Source of the DNA: Lutibacter sp. HS1-25 | Lineage (GTDB): Bacteria; Bacteroidota; Bacteroidia; Flavobacteriales; Flavobacteriaceae | Reading direction: 5' to 3' | Length of the DNA: 64,000 nucleotides | Assembly: GCF_004121075.1 (NCBI RefSeq) | Contig: NZ_RHLN01000161.1 | Span: forward strand, 1 to 64,000 | Shown here: positions 37,172 to 45,398 of the stretch, piece by piece | Position numbering within the stretch: position 1 is the first letter of the stretch | How the letters are laid out: each line of letters starts with the position of its first letter | The notes under the pieces: generated by a model | The model's input: the letters and a program-made list of their open reading frames with translations, nothing else | Databases searched by the model: none | What the model was told of the DNA's origin: nothing | Program-made: the position numbers and the translations under genes

Positions 37172-38527
37172 TTATTTATCTTCTGTTTCTTTCACAATCA
37201 CAAAATCTTCCATAAATTTTGTTGTATAGTTTCCAGCAATATAATCTGGATGATCCATCAATTGTCTATGGAAAGGAATCGTAGTTTTAATACCTTCAAT
37301 TACAAATTCATCCAACGCTCTTCTCATTTTAGCAATAGCTTCTTCACGAGTTTGAGCAGTTGTTATCAACTTTGCAATCATAGAATCGTAGTTTGGCGGA
37401 ATAGTATAACCTGCATAAACATGCGTATCTACTCTAACACCATGACCACCTGGAACATGTAAAGTTGCAATTTTTCCTGGCGAAGGTCTAAAATCATTAA
37501 AAGGATCTTCAGCATTAATTCTACATTCTATTGAATGTAACTTTGGTGTATAATTTTTACCGGAAATAGGAACTCCCGCAGCAACTTTAATTTGCTCAAA
37601 AATCAAATCATAATCTATTACTTGTTCAGTAATTGGATGTTCAACTTGAATACGCGTATTCATTTCCATGAAATAAAAATTTCTGTGCTTATCAACTAAA
37701 AACTCAATAGTTCCAGCACCTTCATAAGAAATAAATTCGGCTGCTTTAACTGCCGCTTCTCCCATTTTATTTCTCAATTGAGTTGTCATAAAAGGCGAAG
37801 GAGCTTCTTCAGTTAATTTTTGATGGCGACGTTGAATTGAACAATCTCTTTCAGATAAATGACAAGCTTTACCAAATGAATCACCAATTACTTGAATTTC
37901 AATATGGCGTGGTTCTTCAATTAATTTTTCCATATACATTCCGTCGTTTCCAAAGCAAGCAAATGCTTCTTTACGAGCAGAATCCCATAAATCGTGTAAC
38001 TTTTCTTTTTTCCAAACAGCACGCATTCCTTTACCACCACCTCCAGCAGTTGCTTTTAGCATTACTGGATAACCCATTTCATCGGCTAATTTTTCAGCTT
38101 CTTCATAAGATTCTAGTAATCCATCTGAACCTGGAATAGTTGGTACACCAGCTGCTTTCATTGTTGCACGAGCAGAAGCTTTATCTCCCATTCTACTAAT
38201 CATTTCAGCAGTGGCACCAATAAATTTAATATTGTAGTCTTCACAAAGTTTAGAGAATTTAGCATTTTCAGCTAAAAATCCATAACCTGGGTGAATTGCA
38301 TCTGCATTTGTAATTTCAGCAGCAGCTAAAATTGCAGACATTTTTAAATATGACTCACTACTTGCTGGCGGGCCAATACAAACAGCTTCATCTGCAAAAC
38401 GAACATGTAAACTTTCGGCATCAGCAGTTGAATAAACAGCTACTGTTTTAATACCAATTTCTTTACAAGTTCTAATAATTCGTAAAGCTATTTCGCCTCT
38501 GTTGGCAATTAATATTTTTTTAAACAT
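37172..38527 (-). CDS. accC: Acetyl-CoA carboxylase, biotin carboxylase subunit
   Basis: This 451-residue ATP-grasp enzyme carboxylates biotin on AccB, the first half-reaction of malonyl-CoA synthesis. Motifs are [14 protein letters not shown] at the N-terminus, the glycine-rich ATP lid [12 protein letters not shown], the catalytic [12 protein letters not shown] segment and [15 protein letters not shown]. It sits 81 bases after accB in fabH-accB-accC. Because the window also encodes a biotin protein of the sodium-pumping decarboxylase, note that this one belongs to fatty-acid synthesis by its neighbours. Confidence 0.96.
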   Translation of the reverse strand: MFKKILIANRGEIALRIIRTCKEIGIKTVAVYSTADAESLHVRFADEAVCIGPPASSESYLKMSAILAAAEITNADAIHPGYGFLAENAKFSKLCEDYNIKFIGATAEMISRMGDKASARATMKAAGVPTIPGSDGLLESYEEAEKLADEMGYPVMLKATAGGGGKGMRAVWKKEKLHDLWDSARKEAFACFGNDGMYMEKLIEEPRHIEIQVIGDSFGKACHLSERDCSIQRRHQKLTEEAPSPFMTTQLRNKMGEAAVKAAEFISYEGAGTIEFLVDKHRNFYFMEMNTRIQVEHPITEQVIDYDLIFEQIKVAAGVPISGKNYTPKLHSIECRINAEDPFNDFRPSPGKIATLHVPGGHGVRVDTHVYAGYTIPPNYDSMIAKLITTAQTREEAIAKMRRALDEFVIEGIKTTIPFHRQLMDHPDYIAGNYTTKFMEDFVIVKETEDK

Positions 38528-38608
38528 AAATTCTTCAATTTTTCAATATTCAAAAAACAAATTCCAAATAATTATTGGATTTTGAGAATTAAAAATTGTG
38601 ATTTTACA

Positions 38609-39079
38609 TTAAGACGGGTCTACTAAATAAAGTGGCTGTCCAAATTCAACAGGAGTACCATCTTCAACTAAAATTTTAACTATTTTACCTGAAACTTCAG
38701 ATTCAATTTCATTAAATAATTTCATTGCTTCAATTATACAAACAACCGTATTTTCATTTACAGTATCGCCTACTTCACAAAAAACAGGTTTGTCTGGTGA
38801 AGGTTTTCTATAAAAAGTTCCAATAATTGGCGACTTAATTTCGATATATTTTGAAGCTTCCACTGGAGCAGAAACTTGCGGACTTAAAACTTCTTGAGGA
38901 GCTACTGCAGCAACATTTGGTATTTGTTGCATTAAAGGTGCTTGTTGAAGAATTGTTGTACCAACTTCCTCACCTCCAGTTTTAATAGTAATTTTAATAT
39001 CTTCCATTTCTAGCTTAACTTCGCTAGCGCCAGATTTGGCAACAAATTTTATCAGATTTTGAATATCTTTTAAATCCAT
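38609..39079 (-). CDS. accB: Acetyl-CoA carboxylase, biotin carboxyl carrier protein
   Basis: This 156-residue protein has an N-terminal [16 protein letters not shown] helix, a Pro/Ala-rich linker at about 45-75 and a biotinyl domain with [11 protein letters not shown]. The biotinylated lysine is K120. The [10 protein letters not shown] thumb region is AccB-like. It follows fabH by 25 bases and precedes accC, the usual Bacteroidota order. Confidence 0.96.
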   Translation of the reverse strand: MDLKDIQNLIKFVAKSGASEVKLEMEDIKITIKTGGEEVGTTILQQAPLMQQIPNVAAVAPQEVLSPQVSAPVEASKYIEIKSPIIGTFYRKPSPDKPVFCEVGDTVNENTVVCIIEAMKLFNEIESEVSGKIVKILVEDGTPVEFGQPLYLVDPS

Positions 39080-39104
39080 ATTCGTAGTTTTAGTTGTTAA
39101 TTAA

Positions 39105-40100
39105 TTATGAATTGTATGCCCATTTTAAGTAAATAGATCCCCATGTGAATCCTCCACCAAATGCAGCAAAAATTATTTTATCTCCTTTTTTAAGTTGCTT
39201 TTCGTAATCAGCTAAAAGCAGTGGCAGCGTAGCAGATGTTGTATTTCCATACTTTTGAATATTCATCATTACTTTTGAGCTGTCTAATTTAATTCTGTTG
39301 GCAGTAGCTTCAATAATACGCTTATTAGCTTGATGCGCTGCTAACCATTGTATATCTTCTTTTGTTAAATTATTTCGCTCTAACATTTTTTCAGCAACAT
39401 CAGCCATATTAAAAACAGCATTTTTAAAAACTGTTTTACCTTCTTGATAAACAAAATGCTCTTTATTTTTAACTGCTTCAGGTGTAACAGGGTAACAAGA
39501 CCCTCCTACTTTTGCGCGTAAAAATTCTCTACCAGCACCATCACTTCTTAAGTACTCATCTTGCAAACCTAAACCTTCTGTTGATGGTTCAAATAAAACT
39601 GCTCCTGCACCATCTCCAAAAATAATACAAGTTGCTCTATCGGTGTAATCAATCATCGACGAACATTTATCAGCACCTATTAAAAGTACTTTTTTATATT
39701 TTCCAGATTCAATATAGCGTGCTGCTACAGACATTCCGTATAAAAAACTTGAACAAGCAGCTTCCAAATCAAATCCAAAAGCATTTACAGCTCCAATTTC
39801 AGAAGCCACATAAGCTGCAGTTGCAGCTGCCTGCATATCAGGTGTTGCTGTTGCAACCAACACTAATTCAATTTCTTTAGGATCTAAATTTCTCTTTTCT
39901 ATAAGTTCTTGAGCAGCTTTAATAGCCATAAAAGAAGTCCCTAATCCTTCTCCTTTTAGAATTCTTCTCTCTTTAATCCCTGTTCTTGCTGTGATCCATT
40001 CATCATTGGTCTCAACCATTTCTTCCAACATCTTATTGGTTAAAATATCTTCAGGAACATACTTTCCAACGGCCGTAATAACTGCGGTAATTTTTGTCAT
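39105..40100 (-). CDS. fabH: Beta-ketoacyl-ACP synthase III
   Basis: This 331-residue condensing enzyme starts fatty-acid chains from acyl-CoA and malonyl-ACP. The active-site Cys lies in LEAACSSFLYG (C116), the His in WLAAHQAN and the Asn in the YGNTTSATLPL loop. The C-terminal AFGGGFTWGSIYLKW is typical. It lies between rpmF and accB. Branched primers are possible for this group, but substrate choice cannot be read. Confidence 0.97.
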   Translation of the reverse strand: MTKITAVITAVGKYVPEDILTNKMLEEMVETNDEWITARTGIKERRILKGEGLGTSFMAIKAAQELIEKRNLDPKEIELVLVATATPDMQAAATAAYVASEIGAVNAFGFDLEAACSSFLYGMSVAARYIESGKYKKVLLIGADKCSSMIDYTDRATCIIFGDGAGAVLFEPSTEGLGLQDEYLRSDGAGREFLRAKVGGSCYPVTPEAVKNKEHFVYQEGKTVFKNAVFNMADVAEKMLERNNLTKEDIQWLAAHQANKRIIEATANRIKLDSSKVMMNIQKYGNTTSATLPLLLADYEKQLKKGDKIIFAAFGGGFTWGSIYLKWAYNS

Positions 40101-40203
40101 ATTCTTGCTTACGTTTTATAAAACAGAGTCGTCAAAGTAATGAAAATATTTTAACTTTTAGGCTGAAATTTATCACTTTCTAACGATTTTCGCTTTAATA
40201 AAT

Positions 40204-40231
40204 GAAAAAAACCCTCAAAATGAGAGTTTTT
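40204..40231 (-). terminator. Terminator or attenuator between rpmF and fabH
   Basis: On the minus strand AAACTCTCA pairs with TGAGGGTTT (one G-U) around TTT, and continues as T7. It lies 23 bases after the rpmF stop and would cut or reduce read-through from the ribosomal part into fabH-accB-accC. Confidence 0.7.
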
Positions 40232-40253
40232 AGCTTTATTTTAATTGTAAAGT

Positions 40254-40448
40254 TTACGCTTGAACTTCTTCAGCGTCAATTACAATTTGACCTCTATAGT
40301 ATAATTTTCCTTCGTGCCAGTGAGCTCTGTGATATAAATGCGCCTCACCAGTTGTTGGATCGATAGCCACTTGCGGAGCTACTGCTTTATAATGAGTTCT
40401 TCTCTTGTCTCTTCTTGTTTTAGATATTTTTCTCTTAGGATGTGCCAT
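40254..40448 (-). CDS. rpmF: 50S ribosomal protein L32
   Basis: This 64-residue protein begins [18 protein letters not shown], the L32 signature, and ends with a YRGQIV strand. The four zinc cysteines seen in some L32 proteins are absent; this is a zinc-independent form. It follows the DUF177 gene by 5 bases, a conserved pairing. The terminator-like hairpin after it separates it from fabH. Confidence 0.97.
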   Translation of the reverse strand: MAHPKRKISKTRRDKRRTHYKAVAPQVAIDPTTGEAHLYHRAHWHEGKLYYRGQIVIDAEEVQA

Positions 40449-40453
40449 TACTC

Positions 40454-41008
40454 TTATTTTTTGCTATTAGTATATTCTTTTAATTTATTCCATCTAGGAT
40501 CAATTTCCCTAGCTGTATCTTCTTCCTCTTCTATTTCCTCTTCACTTACAATTTCAAATTCTTTCAATTTTTCTAATACTTCCGACTGCAATGTACCATC
40601 TTTTATTCCAGGATGTACTCTTTTAAGTGGAACATTTAACACAATTGCTTCATATATAAATTGCGCTACATTTATTTTATACTCTGAGTGAGGAATGATT
40701 AACAACTCTTCATTTTCATCATTGTATTGTTCTCCAAATTTCACAATTAAATCAATATTTGCACTTATTGGTTGTTGAAATCGCTCACTTGTTAAATCAC
40801 AATCAACTTCAACCCAGCCATTACAAATAAAATTCAACTCAAACATTGTAGGTTTTTTTAAGAATGTTAAATTTACCTGTACGTTTGAATTATAAAACTC
40901 ATCGTATTTAAAAAAATCAAAGAACTGTTGCCCAATTTCATAATCAAATTGGTGCACTCCATCTTTTAAACCAATAAAAGAAATATCAAAATCTTTTAAG
41001 TCTTTCAT
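40454..41008 (-). CDS. yceD: DUF177 (YceD) family protein
   Basis: This 184-residue protein starts at the ATG at 41008; the longer frame uses TTG at 41020. Proteins of this family are encoded next to rpmF in many bacteria and are linked to 23S rRNA maturation. Typical features are the [14 protein letters not shown] core and a C-terminal region with [18 protein letters not shown], where the DPRW motif is diagnostic. TATCTTTG at 41031-41038 is a -7-like element of the DUF177-rpmF unit. Confidence 0.92.
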   Translation of the reverse strand: MKDLKDFDISFIGLKDGVHQFDYEIGQQFFDFFKYDEFYNSNVQVNLTFLKKPTMFELNFICNGWVEVDCDLTSERFQQPISANIDLIVKFGEQYNDENEELLIIPHSEYKINVAQFIYEAIVLNVPLKRVHPGIKDGTLQSEVLEKLKEFEIVSEEEIEEEEDTAREIDPRWNKLKEYTNSKK

Positions 41009-41093
41009 TTCGAACCTCAATTTGAGCGTGCAAAGATATAAAATTATATAAATATATTATACAATAATTTTTGAAATTTTATTGTTTTTATTT

Positions 41094-42131
41094 TTAGCGC
41101 TGTGTTTTTAAACTGTTTTTAGTCAAATCGTTATATTCTTCTCTAGTTGTGTAAACCTGAATTGCAGCGTAAACAGCTTCTTTAAATGAGTTAATATTAG
41201 CCAATCCTTTACCAGCAAGATCATAAGCGGTACCGTGATCAGGAGACATTCTAATCTTTTCTAAACCCGCCGTAAAGTTTACCCCACCTCCAAAAGCCAA
41301 TGTTTTAAATGGTGCCAAACCTTGGTCATGATACATTGCTAAAATTGCATCAAATTTCTTGTAATTTTGTGAACCAAAAAAACTATCTGCCGCATAAGGA
41401 CCGTAAACTAACTTCCCTTCATCTTGAATTTCAGCAATTGTTGGTCTAATAATTTCATCATCCTCTTTACCAATTACTCCGTGATCACCACAGTGAGGGT
41501 TTAAGCCCAAAATGGCAATTTTAGGTTTTGAAATGGCAAAATCTTGCACCAATGTATTATACATTATAGCAACTTTACTTTTAATTAAATCGGGTGTAAT
41601 TGTTTTTGAAATTTCTGAAACAGGGATATGTCCTGTTATTAAACCAATCCTAAGATTGTCTGTCATCAATATCATTAAACTTTCACCTTCTAATTTTGAT
41701 TCTAAGTACTCTGTATGCCCAGGGAATTTAAAATCTTCAGACTGAATATTGTCCTTATTAATAGGTGCAGTAACTAAGATATCTATTTCTCCATTTTTTA
41801 ATGACTCAGTAGCAGCTTCCAAAGATTTAAAAGCATATTTACCTGAAGCTTCTGTTGGTATACCTAACTCAACTTCCAAATCGTCGTTCCAAAGGTTTAC
41901 AATATTTACTTTTCCAAATACAACATTGCTAATATCTTTTACTCCATTAAAAGACAAATCAATATCCATAGATTTTTTATAGGCTGTAACTAATTTTGTA
42001 CTTCCAAAAATAATAGGAGTACAAAAATCTAACATGCGCTTATCTAAAAAGGTTTTTAAAATAATTTCTATACCTACCCCATTATAATCCCCGATAGAAA
42101 TTCCTAACTTTATTTTTTCAGATTTATTCAT
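41094..42131 (-). CDS. pdxA: 4-hydroxythreonine-4-phosphate dehydrogenase
   Basis: This 345-residue enzyme of pyridoxal phosphate synthesis oxidises 4-phosphohydroxythreonine with NAD. Metal-binding histidines lie in FPGHTEYL, NPHCGDHG and MYHDQGLAPFK, all present. The N-terminus GISIGDYNGVGIEIIL and the MSPDHGTAYDLAGKG segment are family-typical. The start is the ATG at 42131, not the TTG before it. Divergent from ribE; TACTTTTG (42165-42172, -) and TAATTTTG (42151-42158, +) form overlapping candidate -7 boxes in the 62-base gap. pdxJ is not in the window. Confidence 0.95.
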   Translation of the reverse strand: MNKSEKIKLGISIGDYNGVGIEIILKTFLDKRMLDFCTPIIFGSTKLVTAYKKSMDIDLSFNGVKDISNVVFGKVNIVNLWNDDLEVELGIPTEASGKYAFKSLEAATESLKNGEIDILVTAPINKDNIQSEDFKFPGHTEYLESKLEGESLMILMTDNLRIGLITGHIPVSEISKTITPDLIKSKVAIMYNTLVQDFAISKPKIAILGLNPHCGDHGVIGKEDDEIIRPTIAEIQDEGKLVYGPYAADSFFGSQNYKKFDAILAMYHDQGLAPFKTLAFGGGVNFTAGLEKIRMSPDHGTAYDLAGKGLANINSFKEAVYAAIQVYTTREEYNDLTKNSLKTQR

Positions 42132-42193
42132 CAATTGCGTATAATATTCTTAATTTTGAGACTTCAAAAGTAATCAAATAAATTTACAAAATC

Positions 42194-42778
42194 ATGTTTA
42201 CAGGTATTATAGAAACTTTAGGTGTTGTTAAAAATATTGTTCAAGAAGGTGAAAATTTTCATATAACTATTGAAAGCAATTTGGCTTCAGAATTAAAAAT
42301 TGACCAAAGTATTGCTCATAACGGTGTTTGCCTTACTATTGTTAATATTGACAATAATGAATATACCGTAACAGCGATTAAAGAAACATTAGATAAAACT
42401 AATTTTAAACACCTTAAAATTGGTGATAAAATTAATTTAGAACGCGCCATGATTTTAGGAGCTAGATTAGATGGACATATTGTACAGGGTCACGTTGATC
42501 AAACTGCAGTATGTACTAATGTTATTGAAGAAGATGGTAGCTGGGTTTTTAGTTTTGAATACGATACTGCATTTAGCAACATTACCATAGAAAAAGGCTC
42601 TATAACAGTAAACGGAACCAGTTTAACGGTTGTAAACTCAAAAAACAATAGTTTTTCAGTAGCTATAATTCCTTACACTTATGAGCATACTAACTTTCAT
42701 ACCTTTATAAAAGGAACTGTTGTAAATTTAGAATTTGATGTTATTGGAAAATATGTAGCTAGACTGCTTGAAAAGTAA
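42194..42778 (+). CDS. ribE: Riboflavin synthase alpha chain
   Basis: This 194-residue enzyme joins two lumazine molecules to make riboflavin. It consists of two lumazine-binding barrels; the first starts MFTGIIETLG and both carry the GVCLTIV/GTSLTVV motif. RLDGHIVQGHVD and the second-repeat KGSITVNGTSL are clear. It lies alone on the + strand; no FMN riboswitch is visible in its short leader. Confidence 0.96.
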   Translation: MFTGIIETLGVVKNIVQEGENFHITIESNLASELKIDQSIAHNGVCLTIVNIDNNEYTVTAIKETLDKTNFKHLKIGDKINLERAMILGARLDGHIVQGHVDQTAVCTNVIEEDGSWVFSFEYDTAFSNITIEKGSITVNGTSLTVVNSKNNSFSVAIIPYTYEHTNFHTFIKGTVVNLEFDVIGKYVARLLEK

Positions 42779-42985
42779 TTACTTTTTTCGTTTTAATTCA
42801 AAAACGCCATAAGCAATACCTGAAATAATTAAGAAACCCAATCCTCCATCAATAGGTAATCCTGGTGGAGGTGGTGGTACTGGTCCTGATTTATCTCCGG
42901 GTTTTGGAATAACTTGAGAATACCCAACAAAACTATTAAGCACTAAAAGAGTACATAACAATATCTTGTTAATTTTCTTTGACAT
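42779..42985 (-). CDS. Small exported protein with PID-CTERM-like sorting tail
   Basis: This 68-residue product has three parts. A signal peptide covers about 1-24 (MSKKINKILLCTLLVLNSF, cleavage near GYSQ). A Pro-rich hinge contains PPPPPGLPIDGG. A hydrophobic helix FLIISGIAYGVFEL ends in a basic RKK tail. The order signal, proline/PID motif, helix, positive tail is what I know as the PID-CTERM domain of flavobacteria, thought to be handled by an exosortase-type enzyme. There is no other mature domain. The ATG at 42985 is preferred over GTG at 43000. Its stop abuts the ribE stop. Confidence 0.72.
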   Translation of the reverse strand: MSKKINKILLCTLLVLNSFVGYSQVIPKPGDKSGPVPPPPPGLPIDGGLGFLIISGIAYGVFELKRKK

Positions 42986-43081
42986 TTTTTGGGGCTTCAC
43001 TTAAAACTTTTAATATTAGATATATACTATTGGGCAAATATACTATTTTTTTTAACAAAAAAACAAATAGCAATCTGCAAT

Positions 43082-43110
43082 AAAAAAAGCCTCACATTTC
43101 TGCAAGGCTT
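43082..43110 (-). terminator. Terminator after the CAT-anticodon tRNA
   Basis: On the minus strand AAGCCT pairs with AGGCTT around a 12-nt loop and runs into T7. It lies 12 bases after the tRNA 3' end. Confidence 0.7.
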
Positions 43111-43121
43111 GCTGTATCTAG

Positions 43122-43195
43122 TGGTCCCACTTGGGCTCGAACCAAGGACCCTCTGATTATGAGTCAGATGCTCTAACCAGCTGAGCTATGGGACC
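43122..43195 (-). tRNA. tRNA with CAT anticodon (Met, or Ile2 if lysidine-modified)
   Basis: The minus strand gives a 74-nt cloverleaf. The acceptor is GGTCCCA/TGGGACC. The D arm is GCTC-AGCTGGTTA-GAGC, the anticodon stem TCTGA/TCAGA with loop CTCATAA, and the T arm CTTGG-TTCGAGC-CCAAG. The anticodon is CAT. It lacks the initiator C1-A72 mismatch and GGG anticodon stem, so it is elongator Met or Ile2. No CCA is encoded. Confidence 0.93.
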
Positions 43196-43208
43196 TGAAA
43201 TATGGCTG

Positions 43209-43239
43209 CAAAATTACTATTATTTTTTTTACCTACAAT
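43209..43239 (-). promoter_or_regulatory. Promoter of the CAT-anticodon tRNA
   Basis: On the minus strand ATTG (43236-43239), 19 bases, then TAATTTTG (43209-43216): one mismatch to the consensus. Transcription would begin about 8-10 bases before the tRNA. Confidence 0.7.
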
Positions 43240-43314
43240 AGTTTTTTTCTTTTTATTGTTAAAATATTATTTAGTGTTTAAATAACAATTGTTAACTTAT
43301 TGATTTTATATATT

Positions 43315-43665
43315 TTACTTGAAATTTTGTTTAAACCAAACTTTTTGAAATTCTCGTTTTAAAACAAGAAACACTATTTGATCAACAATTTCAGGTAAAT
43401 CTTTTTCTTTTATTTTTAGCAATTCAGACTCCGAAACATCAACTCTGTATACAAAATTTAAATAATCATCATATTTATTGGTGATTAGATTTGATAAAAT
43501 TGTTGTAAAATCTTCTTTTAATTGAATGGGCGAAATATTTTCTTCAAAAGAAAAGTACAAATTTGAAAGCTGAAAATCTTTGTTTATTTGTGCTACTAGT
43601 TTCGAATATAAATTTTCATCCTTACTGTTTTGCAATACTTCTATCGCGTTTTTAGCGACCAACAT
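43315..43665 (-). CDS. Conserved-looking protein coupled to polyprenyl synthetase
   Basis: The family is not recognised. This 116-residue, mostly helical acidic/basic protein has no cysteine, signal peptide or membrane segment. Its start codon overlaps the stop of the polyprenyl synthetase by one base (TAATG), so the two are translationally coupled. The C-terminal KREFQKVWFKQNF is basic and aromatic. The coupling suggests a partner role for the synthase or an adjacent function; the sequence alone does not say which. Confidence 0.8.
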   Translation of the reverse strand: MLVAKNAIEVLQNSKDENLYSKLVAQINKDFQLSNLYFSFEENISPIQLKEDFTTILSNLITNKYDDYLNFVYRVDVSESELLKIKEKDLPEIVDQIVFLVLKREFQKVWFKQNFK

Positions 43666-44636
43666 TATGCTTTTCTTTTCATTAAATTCAGCCCAAAATT
43701 TCTTAAGTACAATTTATTATCTTCAGAAATTGAGCTAGTTTCTAAAACTTTAAAAGCTTTGTTTGAATAAAATTCCATTTCATTTGAAGTTAACTGGGCT
43801 ATGTTATATTTGTTAAAAATTGCAGTAACTTCATTTACTTTATTAAGATTTTTCTCTTTTGAATTGTATAATGAAATTAATTGTTGTTTGTCATTATCAT
43901 CACAAACTTCCAACGCTCTTAAATACAAAAATGTTTTTTTGTTTTCAATAATATCTCCACCAATTTGTTTTCCAAAATCTTCATAATTTCCAAAAGTGTC
44001 TAAATAATCATCTTGCAACTGAAAAGCAACCCCTAAATTCAACCCAAAATCGTATATTTTTTGAGCTTCACTGGATTCAACTTCAGCAATTATAGCACCC
44101 ATTTTCATAGCAGCTCCAACTAAAACAGAAGTTTTATTGGTAATCATATGAATGTATTCAGGTATCTCAACATCATTTCTTGTTTCAAAATCAACGTCTA
44201 ATTGTTGCCCTTCACAAACTTCCAAAGCTGTTTTACTAAGCAAAACCATCAATTCTTTAAAAATTGAAACATCATAACTTTCTAAACATTGATAAGCTAC
44301 AATCATCATAGCATCTCCCGACAAAATTCCTGTATTAACATCCCATTTTGTATGCACAGTTTCTTTACCTCTTCGTGCGGGTGCACTGTCCATAATATCA
44401 TCATGTATTAAGGTAAAGTTATGAAAAACCTCAACCGCTAAAGCAGCATCATAAGCCTTACGCAAATTTCCTCCAAAAAGATCACAAGTCATCAATGTTA
44501 AAACCGGACGCAATCGCTTACCTCCTATTTGCAAAATGTAATGTATAGGTTCGTATAAATTTACTGGCTCCTTAACTTTAACTTTTTCATTTAAATAGTT
44601 GATAAAATCTTCTTTATAGGTATTGATTGACTTCAT
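43665..44636 (-). CDS. Polyprenyl (isoprenyl) diphosphate synthase
   Basis: This 323-residue trans-prenyltransferase elongates allylic diphosphates with isopentenyl diphosphate. The first aspartate-rich motif is HDDIMDSAPARRG (D79, D80, D83) and the second is QLQDDYLDTFG. GGKRLRPVL (38-46) is the substrate-binding start. Product length depends on the residues just before the first motif (FHNFTLI), with small aromatic residues suggesting a medium chain; this is not decisive. It could supply farnesyl/geranylgeranyl or menaquinone side chains. Confidence 0.93.
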   Translation of the reverse strand: MKSINTYKEDFINYLNEKVKVKEPVNLYEPIHYILQIGGKRLRPVLTLMTCDLFGGNLRKAYDAALAVEVFHNFTLIHDDIMDSAPARRGKETVHTKWDVNTGILSGDAMMIVAYQCLESYDVSIFKELMVLLSKTALEVCEGQQLDVDFETRNDVEIPEYIHMITNKTSVLVGAAMKMGAIIAEVESSEAQKIYDFGLNLGVAFQLQDDYLDTFGNYEDFGKQIGGDIIENKKTFLYLRALEVCDDNDKQQLISLYNSKEKNLNKVNEVTAIFNKYNIAQLTSNEMEFYSNKAFKVLETSSISEDNKLYLRNFGLNLMKRKA

Positions 44637-44723
44637 TTAAAAATTTTTATGTAAAAATACACCTTTCAATAATATTACAAAGTTTCAGTGTTAATTTTAA
44701 ATATTATGAAATTATTAAACTTT

Positions 44724-44751
44724 GGAAACTTTATTTGTTTCTAAAGTTTCC
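44724..44751. promoter_or_regulatory. TetR operator: 10-bp perfect inverted repeat centred on the -33 box
   Basis: GGAAACTTTA (44724-44733) is the exact reverse complement of TAAAGTTTCC (44742-44751), separated by TTTGTTTC. The first four spacer bases are the TTTG -33 element. A dimeric repressor bound here would block RNA polymerase. The adjacent TetR gene is the obvious candidate. Confidence 0.85.
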
Positions 44752-44764
44752 TTTTATATATTTG
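44734..44764 (+). promoter_or_regulatory. Consensus promoter of the TetR-RND efflux operon
   Basis: TTTG (44734-44737), exactly 19 bases, then TATATTTG (44757-44764). This perfect match lies 33 bases before the ATG of the TetR gene, with the operator over its -33 half. Confidence 0.88.
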
Positions 44765-44796
44765 CAACCCAATAGCATAAATTGAAATTGAATTTT

Positions 44797-45396
44797 ATGA
44801 AAGAAGTAATTTTAGATAAAGCTGGAGAAATTTTCTTAAAACTTGGTTTTAAGAGCGTTACAATGGATGATATTGCCAACGAGCTTGGAATTTCAAAAAA
44901 AACAATTTATAAATATTTTAAAAACAAAGCCCATTTAGTTGATGAAACTACGTTTTACATGCACGAAGCAATGCACAAAGAAGCATTAAAAGTATATAAT
45001 TTGGGTTATAATGCAATTCAAGAAAATTTTGAAGTAAACAAAGTTTTCAAAGGTTTTATGCAAAATTTAGACGATTCGCCTATTTATCAGCTTCAAAAAT
45101 ACTACCCAGAGACTTACAAAAAAATAATGTCACAAGAATTTTGTTTGTTTAAAGACTGCATGTTAAGTAACATTCAAAAAGGAATTAAAGAAGGCTTGTA
45201 TAGAAAAGAAATTACAATAGACCAAGTTACAAAATTTTACTTTTCACTTATTATGAGTGTTCACGATTCAAATTTATACACGTACAGTAAAAATACCATC
45301 AACAAATTAGAAATAAATGTATTAGAATACCACACAAGAGCAATAGCTACAGAAAAAGGAATTGAAATTTTAGAAGAACAATTAAACAATATTTAA
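44797..45396 (+). CDS. TetR-family transcriptional regulator of the efflux operon
   Basis: This 199-residue protein has an N-terminal helix-turn-helix at about 8-55 (FKSVTMDDIANELGISKKT, then IYKYFKNKAHLV). A helical ligand-binding domain fills the rest. The start is the ATG at 44797, not the TTG at 44782. It is the first gene of TetR-TolC-adaptor-RND, with its stop 2 bases before the TolC start. The operator over the promoter indicates autorepression, with release by an unknown ligand, probably a pump substrate. Confidence 0.93.
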   Translation: MKEVILDKAGEIFLKLGFKSVTMDDIANELGISKKTIYKYFKNKAHLVDETTFYMHEAMHKEALKVYNLGYNAIQENFEVNKVFKGFMQNLDDSPIYQLQKYYPETYKKIMSQEFCLFKDCMLSNIQKGIKEGLYRKEITIDQVTKFYFSLIMSVHDSNLYTYSKNTINKLEINVLEYHTRAIATEKGIEILEEQLNNI

Positions 45397-45398
45397 AT

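Noticed and set aside
37136-37462. 108-residue plus-strand frame overlapping the 3' end of accC
   Set aside because: It starts inside the terminator stem, has the Phe/His/Asn-rich composition of a shadow frame and lies opposite a conserved gene.
42130-42193. FMN riboswitch before ribE
   Set aside because: The 62-base gap is too short and shows none of the conserved FMN-aptamer elements.
42770-42785. Palindrome AAAAGTAATTACTTTT between ribE and the PID-CTERM-like gene
   Set aside because: It consists of the two abutting stop codons plus A/T runs with no loop, so it is unlikely to terminate transcription.
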